64,000 nucleotides of DNA from Halovibrio salipaludis (GTDB lineage Bacteria > Pseudomonadota > Gammaproteobacteria > Pseudomonadales > Oleiphilaceae): assembly GCF_002286965.1 (NCBI RefSeq), contig NZ_NSKD01000002.1:248001-312000 (forward strand), in the 5' to 3' direction. The position numbers were made by a program, and so were the translations under genes. Positions 44,553-54,083 of this stretch are shown one piece after another. How positions within the stretch are numbered: the first letter of the stretch is position 1; each line of letters opens with the position of its first letter. The notes under the pieces were generated by a model. That model ran no database searches and was not told the DNA's origin. It saw nothing but the letters and a program-made list of their open reading frames with translations.

Positions 44553-44920
44553 CCCCAGTCCTCCTTGAGAGGCATAAATCTTCGTGAAGCGTATCAAGTT
44601 TCTCTAGTAGAGTATAGCTACGCCAAATACCAGTATTGGTGGTCCGCGTATAGTAAAAGGCATCCCATAGAACTAAAAATGCGCTAGCCCTTCGCTTCCA
44701 AGTCTCGGACAAACTGGGTGGAACTCGCTTTGGGCTCTATATCCAGCCACTCGCAAACGTAGCGCAGCATTGGGGGGCATTGCTCCTTTCATGGGTGATC
44801 AGAGCGCTGGTTTGACGCAGTGGCGTGCATAACGCATAAAGGCCACAATACTGGATTGCTGGAAGCAGCCCATAACCCCCAAACTCAACCAGCATACGAC
44901 CCGCATACGGAAGCCTTTGA
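44553..44920. promoter_or_regulatory. Upstream region of the hsd operon
   Basis: A plausible sigma-70 promoter for hsdM is TTGACG (44812-44817) with CATAAA (44835-44840), 17 bases apart and about 80 bases before the start codon. The rest of the 368-bp stretch, also the promoter side of the divergent secreted-protein gene, shows no clear coding or repeat structure. Confidence 0.45.
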
Positions 44921-46645
44921 ATGAGCCAGACCCTCACCCTGCAACAACTCGAATCCTTCCTCTGGGAAGCCGCCGACATTCTCCGGGGCAACATGGATGC
45001 CTCGGAGTACAAGGACTACATCTTCGGCATGCTGTTCCTCAAGCGCCTGTCAGATGCCTTTGAGGAAGCCCAGGAGGGGGTGGTTCGCTACTACCTCGAC
45101 AAGGGCCGCTCTGAGGCCCAGGCGAGGGAGTTGGCCGATGAGGAGGATGAGTACGACGAGACCTTCTACGTGCCGCCAGAGGCCCGCTGGGAAGCGCTCA
45201 AAGACCTTAAGCACGACGTTGGCGCGGCCCTGAATACCGCCACCGAAGCGATTGAAGAGCACAACCGGGTGCTGGAAGGCGTTCTGGTCACCATCGACTT
45301 CAACGTGAAGAACAAGCTCTCGGACAGCAAGCTCCGCGATCTCATCACGCACTTCAGCAAGCACCGCCTGCGTAACAGTGACTTTGAGCGCACGGATCTG
45401 CTCGGCACCGCCTACGAATACCTGATCAAGATGTTCGCCGACAGCGCCGGCAAGAAGGGCGGGGAGTTTTACACCCCCTCCGAGGTCGTGCAGCTGCTGG
45501 TATCCGTGTTGAAGCCCCATGCTGGTATGCGCATCTACGACCCTACGGCGGGTTCTGGGGGCATGCTGATCCAGTCCCGAAACTACCTCGCGGAGCAGGG
45601 TGAAAACCCCGCTAACCTCTCGCTGTACGGCCAGGAGATGAACCTCAACACCTGGGCCATCTGCAAGATGAACATGTTCCTGCACGGGGTCTACAGCGCG
45701 GATATCCGCAAGGGCGACACCTTGCGTGAGCCTCAGCACACCCGCGGTGGCGAGCTCATGCATTTTGACCGGGTGATCGCTAATCCGCCGTTCAGTCTCA
45801 AGAAGTGGGGCAAGGAAGAGGCGGACAACGACGCTTATGGACGCTTCCCCTACGGCACACCGCCCAAGGATGCCGGGGACCTGGCGTTCGTCCAGCACAT
45901 GATTGCCAGCCTCAACGCCGAGGGCATGATGGGTGTGGTTATGCCTCATGGCGTGTTGTTCCGTGGCTCCAGTGAGAAGGCCATCCGGACCGGTATCCTT
46001 AACGATGATCTGCTGGAAGCGGTCATCGGCCTCCCGGATTCGCTGTTCTACGGCACCGGCATCCCGGGGTGTCTGCTGATCATCAACAAGAACAAACCCG
46101 CTGACCGTAAGGGCAAGGTGCTGTTCATCAACGGTGAGCTGGATTACGAGGAAGGCAAGAACCAGAACAAACTGCGCCAGCAGGACATCGAGAAGATCGT
46201 TACCACCTTCGATGATTACACTGAGATCAAGCGCTACTCGAAGATCGCCACGCTGGAGGAGATCGCCGAGAACGACTACAACCTCAACATCCGCCGCTAC
46301 GCCGACACCTCGCCACCCCCTGAAATCTTCGATGTGCGCGCCATCCTGCATGGCGGCATTCCCAAACGCGAAGTTGAGAGCGAGTACATTCGCGAGGAGA
46401 TCCTGGGAGATTTCGATGTGTCGCGGGTGTTCGTGGCGCGTGATGCGGACTACTACGAGTTCCGGCCAGAGATCGACACCAAGGAAGCCATCCGGGAAGC
46501 GGCAGGCGATGCGGACAGCCGGGTGATCAGTCAGCTTGAGCGGTGGTGGGACAAATACCGTGTATCCTTGAATGAGTTAAATGAGAAGGCCGCGGAAGTT
46601 GAGAGCGTTATGAAGGGATATCTTGAGGAGCTCGGTTATGAGTGA
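44921..46645 (+). CDS. hsdM: Type I restriction-modification methyltransferase subunit HsdM
   Basis: The 574-residue N6-adenine methyltransferase has the HsdM N-terminal helical domain (about 1-140), the lead-in [11 protein letters not shown] (180-190), the SAM motif [11 protein letters not shown] (206-216), and catalytic NPPF (288-291). C-terminal helices complete the fold. It methylates adenine in the host recognition site and, with HsdS and HsdR, forms the restriction complex. It overlaps hsdS by eight bases. The gene is intact. Confidence 0.96.
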   Translation: MSQTLTLQQLESFLWEAADILRGNMDASEYKDYIFGMLFLKRLSDAFEEAQEGVVRYYLDKGRSEAQARELADEEDEYDETFYVPPEARWEALKDLKHDVGAALNTATEAIEEHNRVLEGVLVTIDFNVKNKLSDSKLRDLITHFSKHRLRNSDFERTDLLGTAYEYLIKMFADSAGKKGGEFYTPSEVVQLLVSVLKPHAGMRIYDPTAGSGGMLIQSRNYLAEQGENPANLSLYGQEMNLNTWAICKMNMFLHGVYSADIRKGDTLREPQHTRGGELMHFDRVIANPPFSLKKWGKEEADNDAYGRFPYGTPPKDAGDLAFVQHMIASLNAEGMMGVVMPHGVLFRGSSEKAIRTGILNDDLLEAVIGLPDSLFYGTGIPGCLLIINKNKPADRKGKVLFINGELDYEEGKNQNKLRQQDIEKIVTTFDDYTEIKRYSKIATLEEIAENDYNLNIRRYADTSPPPEIFDVRAILHGGIPKREVESEYIREEILGDFDVSRVFVARDADYYEFRPEIDTKEAIREAAGDADSRVISQLERWWDKYRVSLNELNEKAAEVESVMKGYLEELGYE

Positions 46646-47840
46646 TGCGGTTCCTGAGGGATGGAGACGTAAAAGGATAGGCGAGTTGGTTACTCTCCAA
46701 TATGGCAAATCTCCTAAAGACATAATCTCGGCGGATGGACGTTACCCCATCATTGGAACCGGCGGCGTAGCCGGCTATACGGATAGTTTTCTACATGAGG
46801 GCAACACGACAGTTGTCGGACGTAAGGGCACTATAGACAAGCCCTCTTATGTCGAGGGTAAATTCTGGGCAATTGACACTACTTACTATGGCTCTGATTA
46901 CAAAGGGGCAGAGCCAAAGTGGTTTTACTATAATCTGAGTGCAGTTGATCTGCGCAAGCACAACGAGGCCAGCGGAGTGCCAAGCCTCGGGCGTGATACG
47001 CTCTACGCGATAACGATGCTGACACCCCCTCTCCCCGAACAACAAAAAATCGCCACCATCCTCTCTTCCGTCGACGACGTGATCGACAAGACCCACGCCC
47101 AGATCGACAAGCTGAAAGACCTTAAAACCGGGATGATGCAGGAGCTTTTGACCCAGGGTATCGGGCATACGGAGTTCAAGGATTCGCCGGTGGGGCGGGT
47201 TCCGGCGTCTTGGGAAATAACTCGACTAGGAGCAATAGTAGAAGCGGGAGAGCTGCAAACAGGGCCCTTTGGAAGTCAGTTGCATTCCTATGATTACGTG
47301 GATAGAGGCATCCCGGTGGTCATGCCCAAGGACATGAAAGCAGGGCGGATAGTAACTACCTCCATCGCGGAAGTGAGCACAGAAAAAGCAAACGAACTGA
47401 ATCGACATCGGCTAAAAGCGGGAGACTTGATCTTCGCGAGGAGAGGCGATATTGGTCGGTTTGCGCTGGTTGATGCGAAAAATGCTGGATGGTTAAACGG
47501 CACAGGCTGCTTACGGGCACGCCTTTCAACTTCCGCAGACCCTGAATATGTGGCTTGTTATTTGACCTTGTCCATTGTTGTCGATTGGTTAAATACCAAT
47601 GCTGTTGGACAAACCATGCTTAATCTCAACACCTCAATTTTGAGTGAATTGCCTGTCGTATTGCCTCCGAAAGATGAGCAGTCTGCTATTAGCAGGGCAA
47701 TTAAATCAGTCGATCAGAGGATTACTGTTTTAAGTGGGAAATTGCGGAGTACGGAGAAGCTTAAGAAAGCACTAATGCAAGACCTTCTAGCGGGACAAGT
47801 CCGGGTCAACGTCGATCAAAAGGAGTCTGAGGTTGCCTGA
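46638..47840 (+). CDS. hsdS: Type I restriction-modification specificity subunit HsdS
   Basis: The 400-residue protein has two target-recognition domains, each followed by a conserved helical spacer: TRD1 (about 1-130) then [40 protein letters not shown], and TRD2 (about 185-345) then [28 protein letters not shown], ending [10 protein letters not shown]. It sets the bipartite DNA target, which cannot be deduced by eye. The TRDs are more AT-rich than hsdM and hsdR, as usual for recombined specificity modules. ATG 46638 is within the hsdM 3' end; an upstream TTG at 46623 is less likely. Confidence 0.95.
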   Translation: MSDAVPEGWRRKRIGELVTLQYGKSPKDIISADGRYPIIGTGGVAGYTDSFLHEGNTTVVGRKGTIDKPSYVEGKFWAIDTTYYGSDYKGAEPKWFYYNLSAVDLRKHNEASGVPSLGRDTLYAITMLTPPLPEQQKIATILSSVDDVIDKTHAQIDKLKDLKTGMMQELLTQGIGHTEFKDSPVGRVPASWEITRLGAIVEAGELQTGPFGSQLHSYDYVDRGIPVVMPKDMKAGRIVTTSIAEVSTEKANELNRHRLKAGDLIFARRGDIGRFALVDAKNAGWLNGTGCLRARLSTSADPEYVACYLTLSIVVDWLNTNAVGQTMLNLNTSILSELPVVLPPKDEQSAISRAIKSVDQRITVLSGKLRSTEKLKKALMQDLLAGQVRVNVDQKESEVA

Positions 47841-47861
47841 TCCCAGGCAATCCAAAGCGTG

Positions 47862-50800
47862 ATGTTTCAGGATGAAATCGACAAGGTAGAGCAGCCAGCT
47901 CTCCAACAGCTCCAGGCACTGGGCTGGAAATTCGTACCGGGTGCGGAGTTGGTGCCCGCGGAAGACGGTGAGCGCAGCTATTACCGGGATGTGGTGCTGG
48001 TGGGCCGGCTGGAGAAGGCGCTTCGCCGGCTTAATCCCTGGCTCAGTGATGAAAACCTGCGCAAGGTCATGCGTGAGTTCACCCATCCCAATCACGCGAG
48101 CCTGCTGGAGTACAACCACGCGCTCTACAGCCTGCTGGTGAACTACCTTTCTGTGGATCAGGATCTGGGTAAGGGCCGCAAGGGTCAGACCGTCCGCGTC
48201 ATCGACTTCGATAACCCTGAGAACAACGACTTCGTCTGCACCAACCAGTTCAAGGTCACGGGGTCAGTCCAGAACATCATTCCGGACATTGTATGCTTCG
48301 TAAACGGGCTGCCGCTGGCGGTGCTTGAGTGTAAGTCCCCCTACATTACGGACCCTATGGCCGAGGGCGTGGATCAGCTGCGCCGCTACGCCAATCTGCG
48401 CTATCCAGAGTCCGAGGAAGGCGCCCCCAGGCTGTTCTGGTACAACCAGCTGATGGTGGCGCTGAGCCGGGATCATGCACGGGTCGGAACCATCAGTGCC
48501 AATGCCTCCCACTACGCTGAGTGGAAAGACGCCTATCCGTACACGGATGCGGATGTCCAAGCGTTATGCAGTACCGCTGAGCCATGGGAGCGCAAAGACG
48601 TAAAGGATGTTCCGTCTTCGGATTATCTGGCTAATGCCCGGCGAGTGGCCGGGGGTGTTGAGGAAGCCAGTGAGGTTACGCCTCAGCAGCGCCTGCTGGC
48701 CGGTATGTTCAACCCGGCCAACTTCCTGGATCTGATGCGCAACTTCATTGTCTACGAGCCGATTGAAGGGCGGCTGGTCAAGAAGGTGGCCCGCTATCAG
48801 CAGTACCGGGCGGTGAACCGGGTGATTGAGCAGCTGAGAACCGGCACCACCCGCAAGGACAAATCCGGCGTGGTCTGGCACACCCAGGGCTCCGGCAAGT
48901 CGCTGACCATGGTCATGTTGGCGATGAAGATGCGCCGTGATCCGGAGCTTCAGCAGTACAAGCTGGTGTTTGTCACCGACAGGGCCCAGCTCGACAGCCA
49001 GCTCTCCACCACCTTCCGGGAAGCCCAGGATGAGACGGTCTATAACGCCGACTCCATTGAACGCCTTAAGGAATTGCTGGGCCGCGAGTCGTCGGACATC
49101 GTCACGGCAACGGTGCAGAAATTCCAGGACGCCGAAGCCGAGGAAGGCTTCACCAACCTGAACCCAAGCGAGAAGGTGGTGGTGCTCGCCGATGAAGCCC
49201 ACCGCACTCAGTTTGGCAATCTGGCCATGACCATCAATGCGGCCCTGCCCAATGCCCCCAAGATCGGGTTTACGGGCACGCCGCTGATGAAATCCCAGAA
49301 GATGGACGATGCCTTCGGCGGTTACATCGACCGTTACAAGATCGATGAGGCGGTGGAGGACGGTGCCACGGTTCGCATCATCTACGAGGGCCGGGAAGTT
49401 CGCACGGACGTGGTCGGCCGTTCACTGGATGCGCTGTTCGAGGAGTATTTCGGGGATCGCTCTGAGGAAGAGAAGGTTGAGATCCGCAAGAAGTACGGGG
49501 TGGAACGCGCCATCCGTGAGGCCCCGGCACGCATCCGCTGGGTCTGTCTGGATCTGCTCAAGCACTACCGTGAACACATCCAACCCAATGGCTTTAAGGC
49601 AATGATTGTCGTCGGCAGTCGCCATGCCGCCACCGTGTTCAAGCAGACACTGGACGAGCTTGATGCACCACCGTCCGAGGTCATCATCTCCGGCACCCAT
49701 AATGATCTGCCGTACCTGGCGCAGTACACGGACAAGGCCCATCAGAGGCAGGCCATTGAGAACTTCAAGAAACCACTCGATGAAGACCCTACGACTTTCC
49801 TGATCGTGAAGGACATGCTGCTGACGGGCTTTGATGCGCCCATCCTGCAGGTGATGTACCTGGATCGGATGCTGAAAGACCACACCCTGATGCAGGCCAT
49901 CGCTCGGGTGAACCGGACCTATAAGGGCAAGTCCGCTGGTTTCGTGGTGGACTATTACGGCCTCTCGGATCATCTGACAGAGGCGCTGGATCAGTTCAGC
50001 AGCGAGGATGTGGAAGGGGCCTATTACACGCTGAAGGATGAGATTCCGAAGCTGGAGGCCGCGCATACCCGGGTGGCTCAACTGTTCTCGGATGTGTCCG
50101 GTGATGCTGTGGATGACTATGTCCACGCGCTCAAGGACGAGGATGTGCGCCAGCAGTTCGAGCTGCAGTACAAGCGCTTCGCCAAACAGCTGAACGTGGT
50201 ATTGCCGGACCCAGCAGCCAAGCCGTACGTGCCGTCACTCAAGTTCTGGGGCAAAGTCCAGAACGCAGCGCGGAACCTGTACCACGATCAGACGCTTAAC
50301 ATCAGCGATGCCGGTGAAAAGGTACGGGAGTTGGTAGAGGAGCACATCATCAGCACAGGGGTGGATCCGCGAATTCCGCCGGTGGATCTGATGGACGCCG
50401 AGTTCAAGGAGTCGGTCGAGCAGCTGCAGTCTGCCGAGTCCCGCGCATCCAAGATTGAAAGCGCCATTCGCCACCACATTACAGTGAACTTGGAAGAGGA
50501 CCCGGAGTATTACAAGTCACTCAGCCGGCGCCTGGAGGAGATCATCGAGCAATCCCACGGTAAGTGGGAGCAGCAACTGGATCTGCTGCAACAGTTGGTG
50601 GGTTCCATCGAGTCCGAGCGCTCTGAGAAAGCGCAATCGCTGGGTCTGAGTGACACCGAGTTCGCCTTCTACAACATCCTGATGGCAGAGGTCACTGAGC
50701 GCTCCGGTGAGGCGGTGCTCAGTGATGCGGTGCATGACGAAATCCATCAGGTGACGCGGGACCTGGTAGCCATGTTTTCCGAGGCGACCCAGATCATCGA

Positions 50801-50945
50801 CTTCTTCGGTAAACCCGAAGAGGTCAAACGCATGAAGAAACAGATCAAGCGGACGGTTCTGGAATGCTCGTTTGGCGATAAAGCCATCGTCAACGCGGTT
50901 CAGGACCGGTTCATGGAGCTTGCAGAGACCAAGTTCGGCCAATGA
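47862..50945 (+). CDS. hsdR: Type I restriction endonuclease subunit HsdR
   Basis: The protein of about 1027 residues has the N-terminal nuclease with PDIVCFVNGLPLAVLECK (D142, E156, K158 of the PD-(D/E)xK fold) and a superfamily 2 translocase: WHTQGSGKSLTM (K346), VTDRAQLDSQL, LADEAHRTQFG (DEAH 444-447), GFTGTPLM and the later ARVNRTYKGK. The C-terminal helical domain extends to about residue 1020. Complete motifs predict active ATP-dependent translocation and cleavage. It starts 21 bases after hsdS (ATG 47862, preceded by GTG) and overlaps the next gene by four bases. Confidence 0.95.
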   Translation: MFQDEIDKVEQPALQQLQALGWKFVPGAELVPAEDGERSYYRDVVLVGRLEKALRRLNPWLSDENLRKVMREFTHPNHASLLEYNHALYSLLVNYLSVDQDLGKGRKGQTVRVIDFDNPENNDFVCTNQFKVTGSVQNIIPDIVCFVNGLPLAVLECKSPYITDPMAEGVDQLRRYANLRYPESEEGAPRLFWYNQLMVALSRDHARVGTISANASHYAEWKDAYPYTDADVQALCSTAEPWERKDVKDVPSSDYLANARRVAGGVEEASEVTPQQRLLAGMFNPANFLDLMRNFIVYEPIEGRLVKKVARYQQYRAVNRVIEQLRTGTTRKDKSGVVWHTQGSGKSLTMVMLAMKMRRDPELQQYKLVFVTDRAQLDSQLSTTFREAQDETVYNADSIERLKELLGRESSDIVTATVQKFQDAEAEEGFTNLNPSEKVVVLADEAHRTQFGNLAMTINAALPNAPKIGFTGTPLMKSQKMDDAFGGYIDRYKIDEAVEDGATVRIIYEGREVRTDVVGRSLDALFEEYFGDRSEEEKVEIRKKYGVERAIREAPARIRWVCLDLLKHYREHIQPNGFKAMIVVGSRHAATVFKQTLDELDAPPSEVIISGTHNDLPYLAQYTDKAHQRQAIENFKKPLDEDPTTFLIVKDMLLTGFDAPILQVMYLDRMLKDHTLMQAIARVNRTYKGKSAGFVVDYYGLSDHLTEALDQFSSEDVEGAYYTLKDEIPKLEAAHTRVAQLFSDVSGDAVDDYVHALKDEDVRQQFELQYKRFAKQLNVVLPDPAAKPYVPSLKFWGKVQNAARNLYHDQTLNISDAGEKVRELVEEHIISTGVDPRIPPVDLMDAEFKESVEQLQSAESRASKIESAIRHHITVNLEEDPEYYKSLSRRLEEIIEQSHGKWEQQLDLLQQLVGSIESERSEKAQSLGLSDTEFAFYNILMAEVTERSGEAVLSDAVHDEIHQVTRDLVAMFSEATQIIDFFGKPEEVKRMKKQIKRTVLECSFGDKAIVNAVQDRFMELAETKFGQ

Positions 50946-51658
50946 ATACAGCGAACGACCATGAATATCGGGATGCGGGTGGCTTCATAGCGGAAGTGAT
51001 CCGCTCCAGCCGACGCAAAACCGCCGATATACGGGTGGAGCAGGGCGTTGTTTCGGTCATTGTGCCGACAACGCTGTCGACCGAGCGCATCGATGAACTG
51101 TTGGCCAAAAAGCGCCAATGGATCCGAGAGAAGATGCTGCTCCATCAGGAGGCCCGGCCGGCCAGTACACGTCGGTTTGTATCGGGGGAGGCCATTCCCT
51201 ACCTCGGGCGCAACTACCGGCTCAAGGTAATTGATGGACCCTTCAAGGCCCCGAAGCTCGACAAGGGGCGGCTGGTTGTGTCGGTCCCTGGTGGTTCAAA
51301 CCAGCCCGAGATGGTGCGGAACGCCGTTATTCGCTGGTACCGCCGTCGCGCGGAAGAGAAGCTCCCGGCCAAGGTTCAGCGACTGGCACCAAGTGTTGGT
51401 GTTACGCCCGACAGGGTCGAGGTGAGGGCGTTCCGTTCTCGCTGGGGCAGCTGTTCGCCCAAGGGCCAGGTGGCCTTCAACTGGCGGATTATGATGGCGC
51501 CCAACCGGGTGGTGGATTACGTGGTGATCCATGAGCTGTGCCACCTAATCCAGCATGATCATTCGCCGGCCTACTGGCGGGAAGTGGCCAGAGTGATGCC
51601 GGATTACGCGCAGTGGCGGGATTGGTTGAAGGATGTATCGCATGAGTTGGAGGTTTAA
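50942..51658 (+). CDS. YgjP/SprT-like zinc metallopeptidase of the hsd operon
   Basis: The 238-residue protein is a DUF45/YgjP metallopeptidase: WGSCSPKGQVAFNWRIM precedes the zinc motif IHELCHLIQHDHSPAYW (HExxH at 197-201, with a downstream histidine). It overlaps hsdR by four bases (ATGA), so it is translationally coupled to the restriction operon. Members of this family are often encoded directly after hsdR. Whether it trims HsdR, as restriction alleviation by proteolysis would predict, or acts on other targets is unknown. Confidence 0.88.
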   Translation: MNTANDHEYRDAGGFIAEVIRSSRRKTADIRVEQGVVSVIVPTTLSTERIDELLAKKRQWIREKMLLHQEARPASTRRFVSGEAIPYLGRNYRLKVIDGPFKAPKLDKGRLVVSVPGGSNQPEMVRNAVIRWYRRRAEEKLPAKVQRLAPSVGVTPDRVEVRAFRSRWGSCSPKGQVAFNWRIMMAPNRVVDYVVIHELCHLIQHDHSPAYWREVARVMPDYAQWRDWLKDVSHELEV

Positions 51659-51663
51659 AGGGT

Positions 51664-51670
51664 GTTAGGC
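51664..51670 (+). other. Cassette boundary core GTTAGGC
   Basis: GTTAGGC fits the GTTRRRY core of an integron recombination site and lies six bases after the metallopeptidase stop, where the cassette-like block begins. No full upstream attC or attI stem is visible, so this may be a secondary insertion site. Confidence 0.4.
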
Positions 51671-51884
51671 GTTAGCGCGTATGCTGAGTCACTTTGCTCG
51701 ACACATGCTACCGGTTATCTAGAGACGTGAGCGTTATTAAGAATTCGGTATATTGCTCAAGCGGTCTGCATAGGTTATTGAAGTCGCGCATTAAGGTTTG
51801 CGTTACTGAGTGATATTGAGCGGTCAGGAATATCGGTAACAGCGATTTCTGCATATTATCTGTTAGCCTGAAGGTATTAGATTT

Positions 51885-52346
51885 ATGGATGTGACTTGGG
51901 GCGCCATAGGAAAGGTTCTGCTTGCTGGCCTTGTAACTTACATTCTTCTGCCTGCTGTGTTGATTGCTAGGGACTATGTTCTATGGCGGGTTATATCAGT
52001 CTATATCCTGAATGACGACCTGAAGCGAAAGGTGACTCAGTATGTCCAGCTCGCTCATAAGTGGAACAATGAGTATGCGGGCCAGAGTAAGATTGAGTTT
52101 GATGATGACAAGACAAGATACTCAATCAACGGTCAAGAGGTATCCCAAGAAGACTGGCATCAACATTTTGAGGAATCGGGACAGGTCGGCCAGAACATGA
52201 GAGATTTGAAGCTGGAGATCGATAGAAAAGCCAGATTCCTTAAGTGGCTTTTGAAGCACTACGAGCAGGAAGCGATTGACCCAATAAACGAGTGGAAGAA
52301 GCTGGAAATGAAGCGACTTGAGAAGCGAGATGGTGTCTCAAGCTAA
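51885..52346 (+). CDS. Cassette-encoded hypothetical membrane protein
   Basis: The 153-residue protein has one N-terminal transmembrane helix (about 7-35: VLLAGLVTYILLPAVLIARDY) and a charged cytoplasmic helical tail (KVTQYVQLAHKWNNEYAGQ through IDRKARFLKWLLKHYEQEA). The stop TAA is embedded in the AGCTAAC core of attC1, the usual arrangement of integron cassette genes. No family is recognised; cassette proteins of this shape are commonly uncharacterised. It starts 214 bp after the cassette boundary, leaving room for its own promoter. Confidence 0.72.
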   Translation: MDVTWGAIGKVLLAGLVTYILLPAVLIARDYVLWRVISVYILNDDLKRKVTQYVQLAHKWNNEYAGQSKIEFDDDKTRYSINGQEVSQEDWHQHFEESGQVGQNMRDLKLEIDRKARFLKWLLKHYEQEAIDPINEWKKLEMKRLEKRDGVSS

Positions 52347-52422
52347 CAAGTGCACGCACGGAGAGCCCTTTCCATTGCGCCTTCAGCTCCATTTCAAGGG
52401 CGCGCGTGCTTATGCGTTAGGT
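52341..52422 (+). other. attC recombination site 1 of an integron-type cassette
   Basis: The 82-bp site is bounded by AGCTAAC (52341-52347) and GTTAGGT (52416-52422), matching the complementary RYYYAAC and GTTRRRY cores. Inner arms GCACGC/GCGTGC and CCCTT/AAGGG pair to form the imperfect hairpin typical of attC. It contains the stop codon of the preceding gene. Confidence 0.75.
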
Positions 52423-52436
52423 CAAAGGAGTAGCGA

Positions 52437-53144
52437 GTGGACTCTTTCATTCACTTCTTAAATGCCAACTCTGGCGCACTTACGGTAGTGTTCACGGGGT
52501 TTGTGACTCTTGCGACAGTATTTTATGCAGTTCTCACAGGCTTTCTTGTTCGTGAGACTCGACGTATGCGTGAGGTGCAGACTGAGCCGAGGGTTGATGT
52601 CGGGTACCGTATGAGCGCTGGAGCCTACGGTTTTTTGGATATCACGGTTTGCAACATTGGCCAGGGGCCGGCTTATAACATCGCTTTTCACATCGAGCAG
52701 ATTGAAGGCGATGAGGCGGCTGCCGGCCTGACGGAGGAGCTTGGAGAGCTTGGATTCGTCCGGCGGGGACTTCGCTACCTGTCACCCGGGCAGGAGGTGA
52801 GCACGTTTTTCACGAGTATGTTCGAGCGGTTTGATGCGAAGGTGGCTTCGCAGGTTGCGATAACGGTCGGTTATGCGAACGTCCTAGGCAAGAGATACGA
52901 AGAGCGGTTCGTTCTTGATCTTTCTGAACTCAAGGGCATGAGTAGGATCGGTACGCCGCCGATGCAAGCGATTACCAAGAGTATTGACGAGCTCGGAAAA
53001 AAACTGGCGTCGATATCCAGCCACGGCAGGCTGCGGGTGGATGTTTGGACCGCTGATGATCGGGAAGCTGAAGAGTCGCAGAGGCGAGCGAATATTGAAT
53101 CTGCTCGTGCAGGCGTCGACCAGCAGAGTGATTCACGAACCTAA
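52437..53144 (+). CDS. Cassette-encoded hypothetical membrane protein with beta-rich domain
   Basis: The 235-residue protein has an N-terminal transmembrane helix (about 15-40: LTVVFTGFVTLATVFYAVLTGFLV), then a charged linker and a beta-rich domain (PRVDVGYRMSAGAYGFLDITVCNIGQGPAYNIAFHI). This TM-linker-beta form is common among uncharacterised bacterial and cassette proteins. It starts at GTG 52437 behind AAAGGAG. Its stop TAA sits in the ACCTAAC core of attC2. Function unknown; context suggests an accessory or defence-related role. Confidence 0.75.
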   Translation: MDSFIHFLNANSGALTVVFTGFVTLATVFYAVLTGFLVRETRRMREVQTEPRVDVGYRMSAGAYGFLDITVCNIGQGPAYNIAFHIEQIEGDEAAAGLTEELGELGFVRRGLRYLSPGQEVSTFFTSMFERFDAKVASQVAITVGYANVLGKRYEERFVLDLSELKGMSRIGTPPMQAITKSIDELGKKLASISSHGRLRVDVWTADDREAEESQRRANIESARAGVDQQSDSRT

Positions 53145-53199
53145 CCATGGCGTGGAGCCGACTCGCGAAGACGCGCGCGGCTCACGCCAGCCGTTGAGA
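53139..53199 (+). other. attC recombination site 2 of an integron-type cassette
   Basis: The 61-bp site runs from ACCTAAC (53139-53145, overlapping the gene's stop) to GTTGAGA (53193-53199, one mismatch to GTTRRRY). Arms GGCGTGgAGCCG and CGGCTCACGCC pair with one extrahelical G, the feature that orients attC recombination. Confidence 0.72.
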
Positions 53200-53237
53200 C
53201 TGTAGAAGCTGGCACCAAGCAACAGGGAGTCGTTCGC

Positions 53238-53303
53238 ATGCCCCGATTCAAGCCCTACAACTACGATCAGTGGCAAGCCCCCTTAACCTTCAACCGTTAT
53301 TAA
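53238..53303 (+). pseudogene. Possible transposase N-terminal remnant
   Basis: A 21-codon frame begins MPRFKPYNYDQ, which resembles the first residues of IS1182-type transposases, then reads QWQAPLTFNRY and stops. No further transposase sequence follows. It may be the scar of an insertion into the cassette array; the match is short and could be chance. Confidence 0.35.
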
Positions 53304-53614
53304 TCGTATATCCCGCCTCCATACTGGCCAGAATCACGGTCTAATTGCCGGTTTGGATTATTGCGGTTCATCTGATCGCGTCGTTGTGCGTCATAATCAT
53401 ACTGATAATCTATCTGGTCGCCTGGATCAGACATGTCCTACTTATACCGTGTTCCGGAATTGCTCTCATAACCACGAGTGTCAGACGTGCCTATGTTATC
53501 AATCTCGGTGCCCGTACATTTCCCCATAACGACTGTGCCAATGCAGCCAGCAAAGCTCGAGCTGGCTCCAAAACTGATAATTAAGACAGCTATTCCGGTA
53601 GAACGTTTTTTCAT
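53300..53614 (-). pseudogene. Small lipoprotein gene split by an in-frame TAG
   Basis: On the minus strand, ATG 53614 (AAAGGA upstream) begins MKKRSTGIAVLIISFGASS, a signal peptide ending at lipobox SFAGC. The frame runs to TAG at 53438-53440, then continues uninterrupted as DMSDPGDQIDYQYDYDAQ... to TAA at 53300-53302, a total of 105 codons. The second half is Tyr/Asp/Gln/Asn-rich and coding-like. Either a nonsense mutation inactivated a lipoprotein of about 104 residues, or two tiny proteins are made. Too short for routine ORF calls. Confidence 0.55.
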
Positions 53615-53741
53615 TATCTTTAATTCCTTTGGTCACGTAATGGCATGTGGCGATTGAAAAAAATAATTCAGAACCACTGCAAATGGGGAATCCATGTTGC
53701 TACGAACTCTAAAATGGAGCTTACAGGACGAGAATACATCA

Positions 53742-54083
53742 CTAGCCGATTCTGGGTCTGGTACGCAGGATTGATAAGCAACGAGTGTACTGGTCGTCAG
53801 AAAACATGAACGTCGTTTTAAAGCGCATGGCTAAGTCGGTGTGTTGTGGGATTTTAAACGCATCTAAGATTATAAATCTCATCCACTGATAGGCTTCTCC
53901 TTTGGTTTGCTTGGTAAATTCTAAGAGATCTTGCATTGGTTCACCGTCTTGACGAGCTTTCATAGCAAAAGAGGCGAACTGTAGGTGCTCTTTACAGTAA
54001 GCTTTCTCCTGGGGTTCCAAACTGTGAGAAATAGGGGCAATGGCAACCAGCAGTGGGGCAATGAATCCTGCTACAGCACGCAT
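53742..54083 (-). CDS. Hypothetical small periplasmic protein
   Basis: The 113-residue protein has a signal peptide (MRAVAGFIAPLLVAIAPISHS, cleavage near residue 21) and a helical mature part with two cysteines (AYCKEHLQF and YTRCLSIL) that could be disulfide-linked. AAGGAA lies eight bases before ATG 54083. Base composition is AT-rich relative to the core chromosome. No family recognised. It is the last gene before the right att site. Confidence 0.68.
   Translation of the reverse strand: MRAVAGFIAPLLVAIAPISHSLEPQEKAYCKEHLQFASFAMKARQDGEPMQDLLEFTKQTKGEAYQWMRFIILDAFKIPQHTDLAMRFKTTFMFSDDQYTRCLSILRTRPRIG

Noticed and set aside
45050-46351. 433-codon minus-strand frame
   Set aside because: Antisense to hsdM, which has all methyltransferase motifs; no ribosome site or family.
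53345-53584. 79-codon plus-strand hydrophobic frame
   Set aside because: Lies antisense to the lipoprotein frame, which has a signal peptide, lipobox and ribosome site; no start signal on the plus strand.
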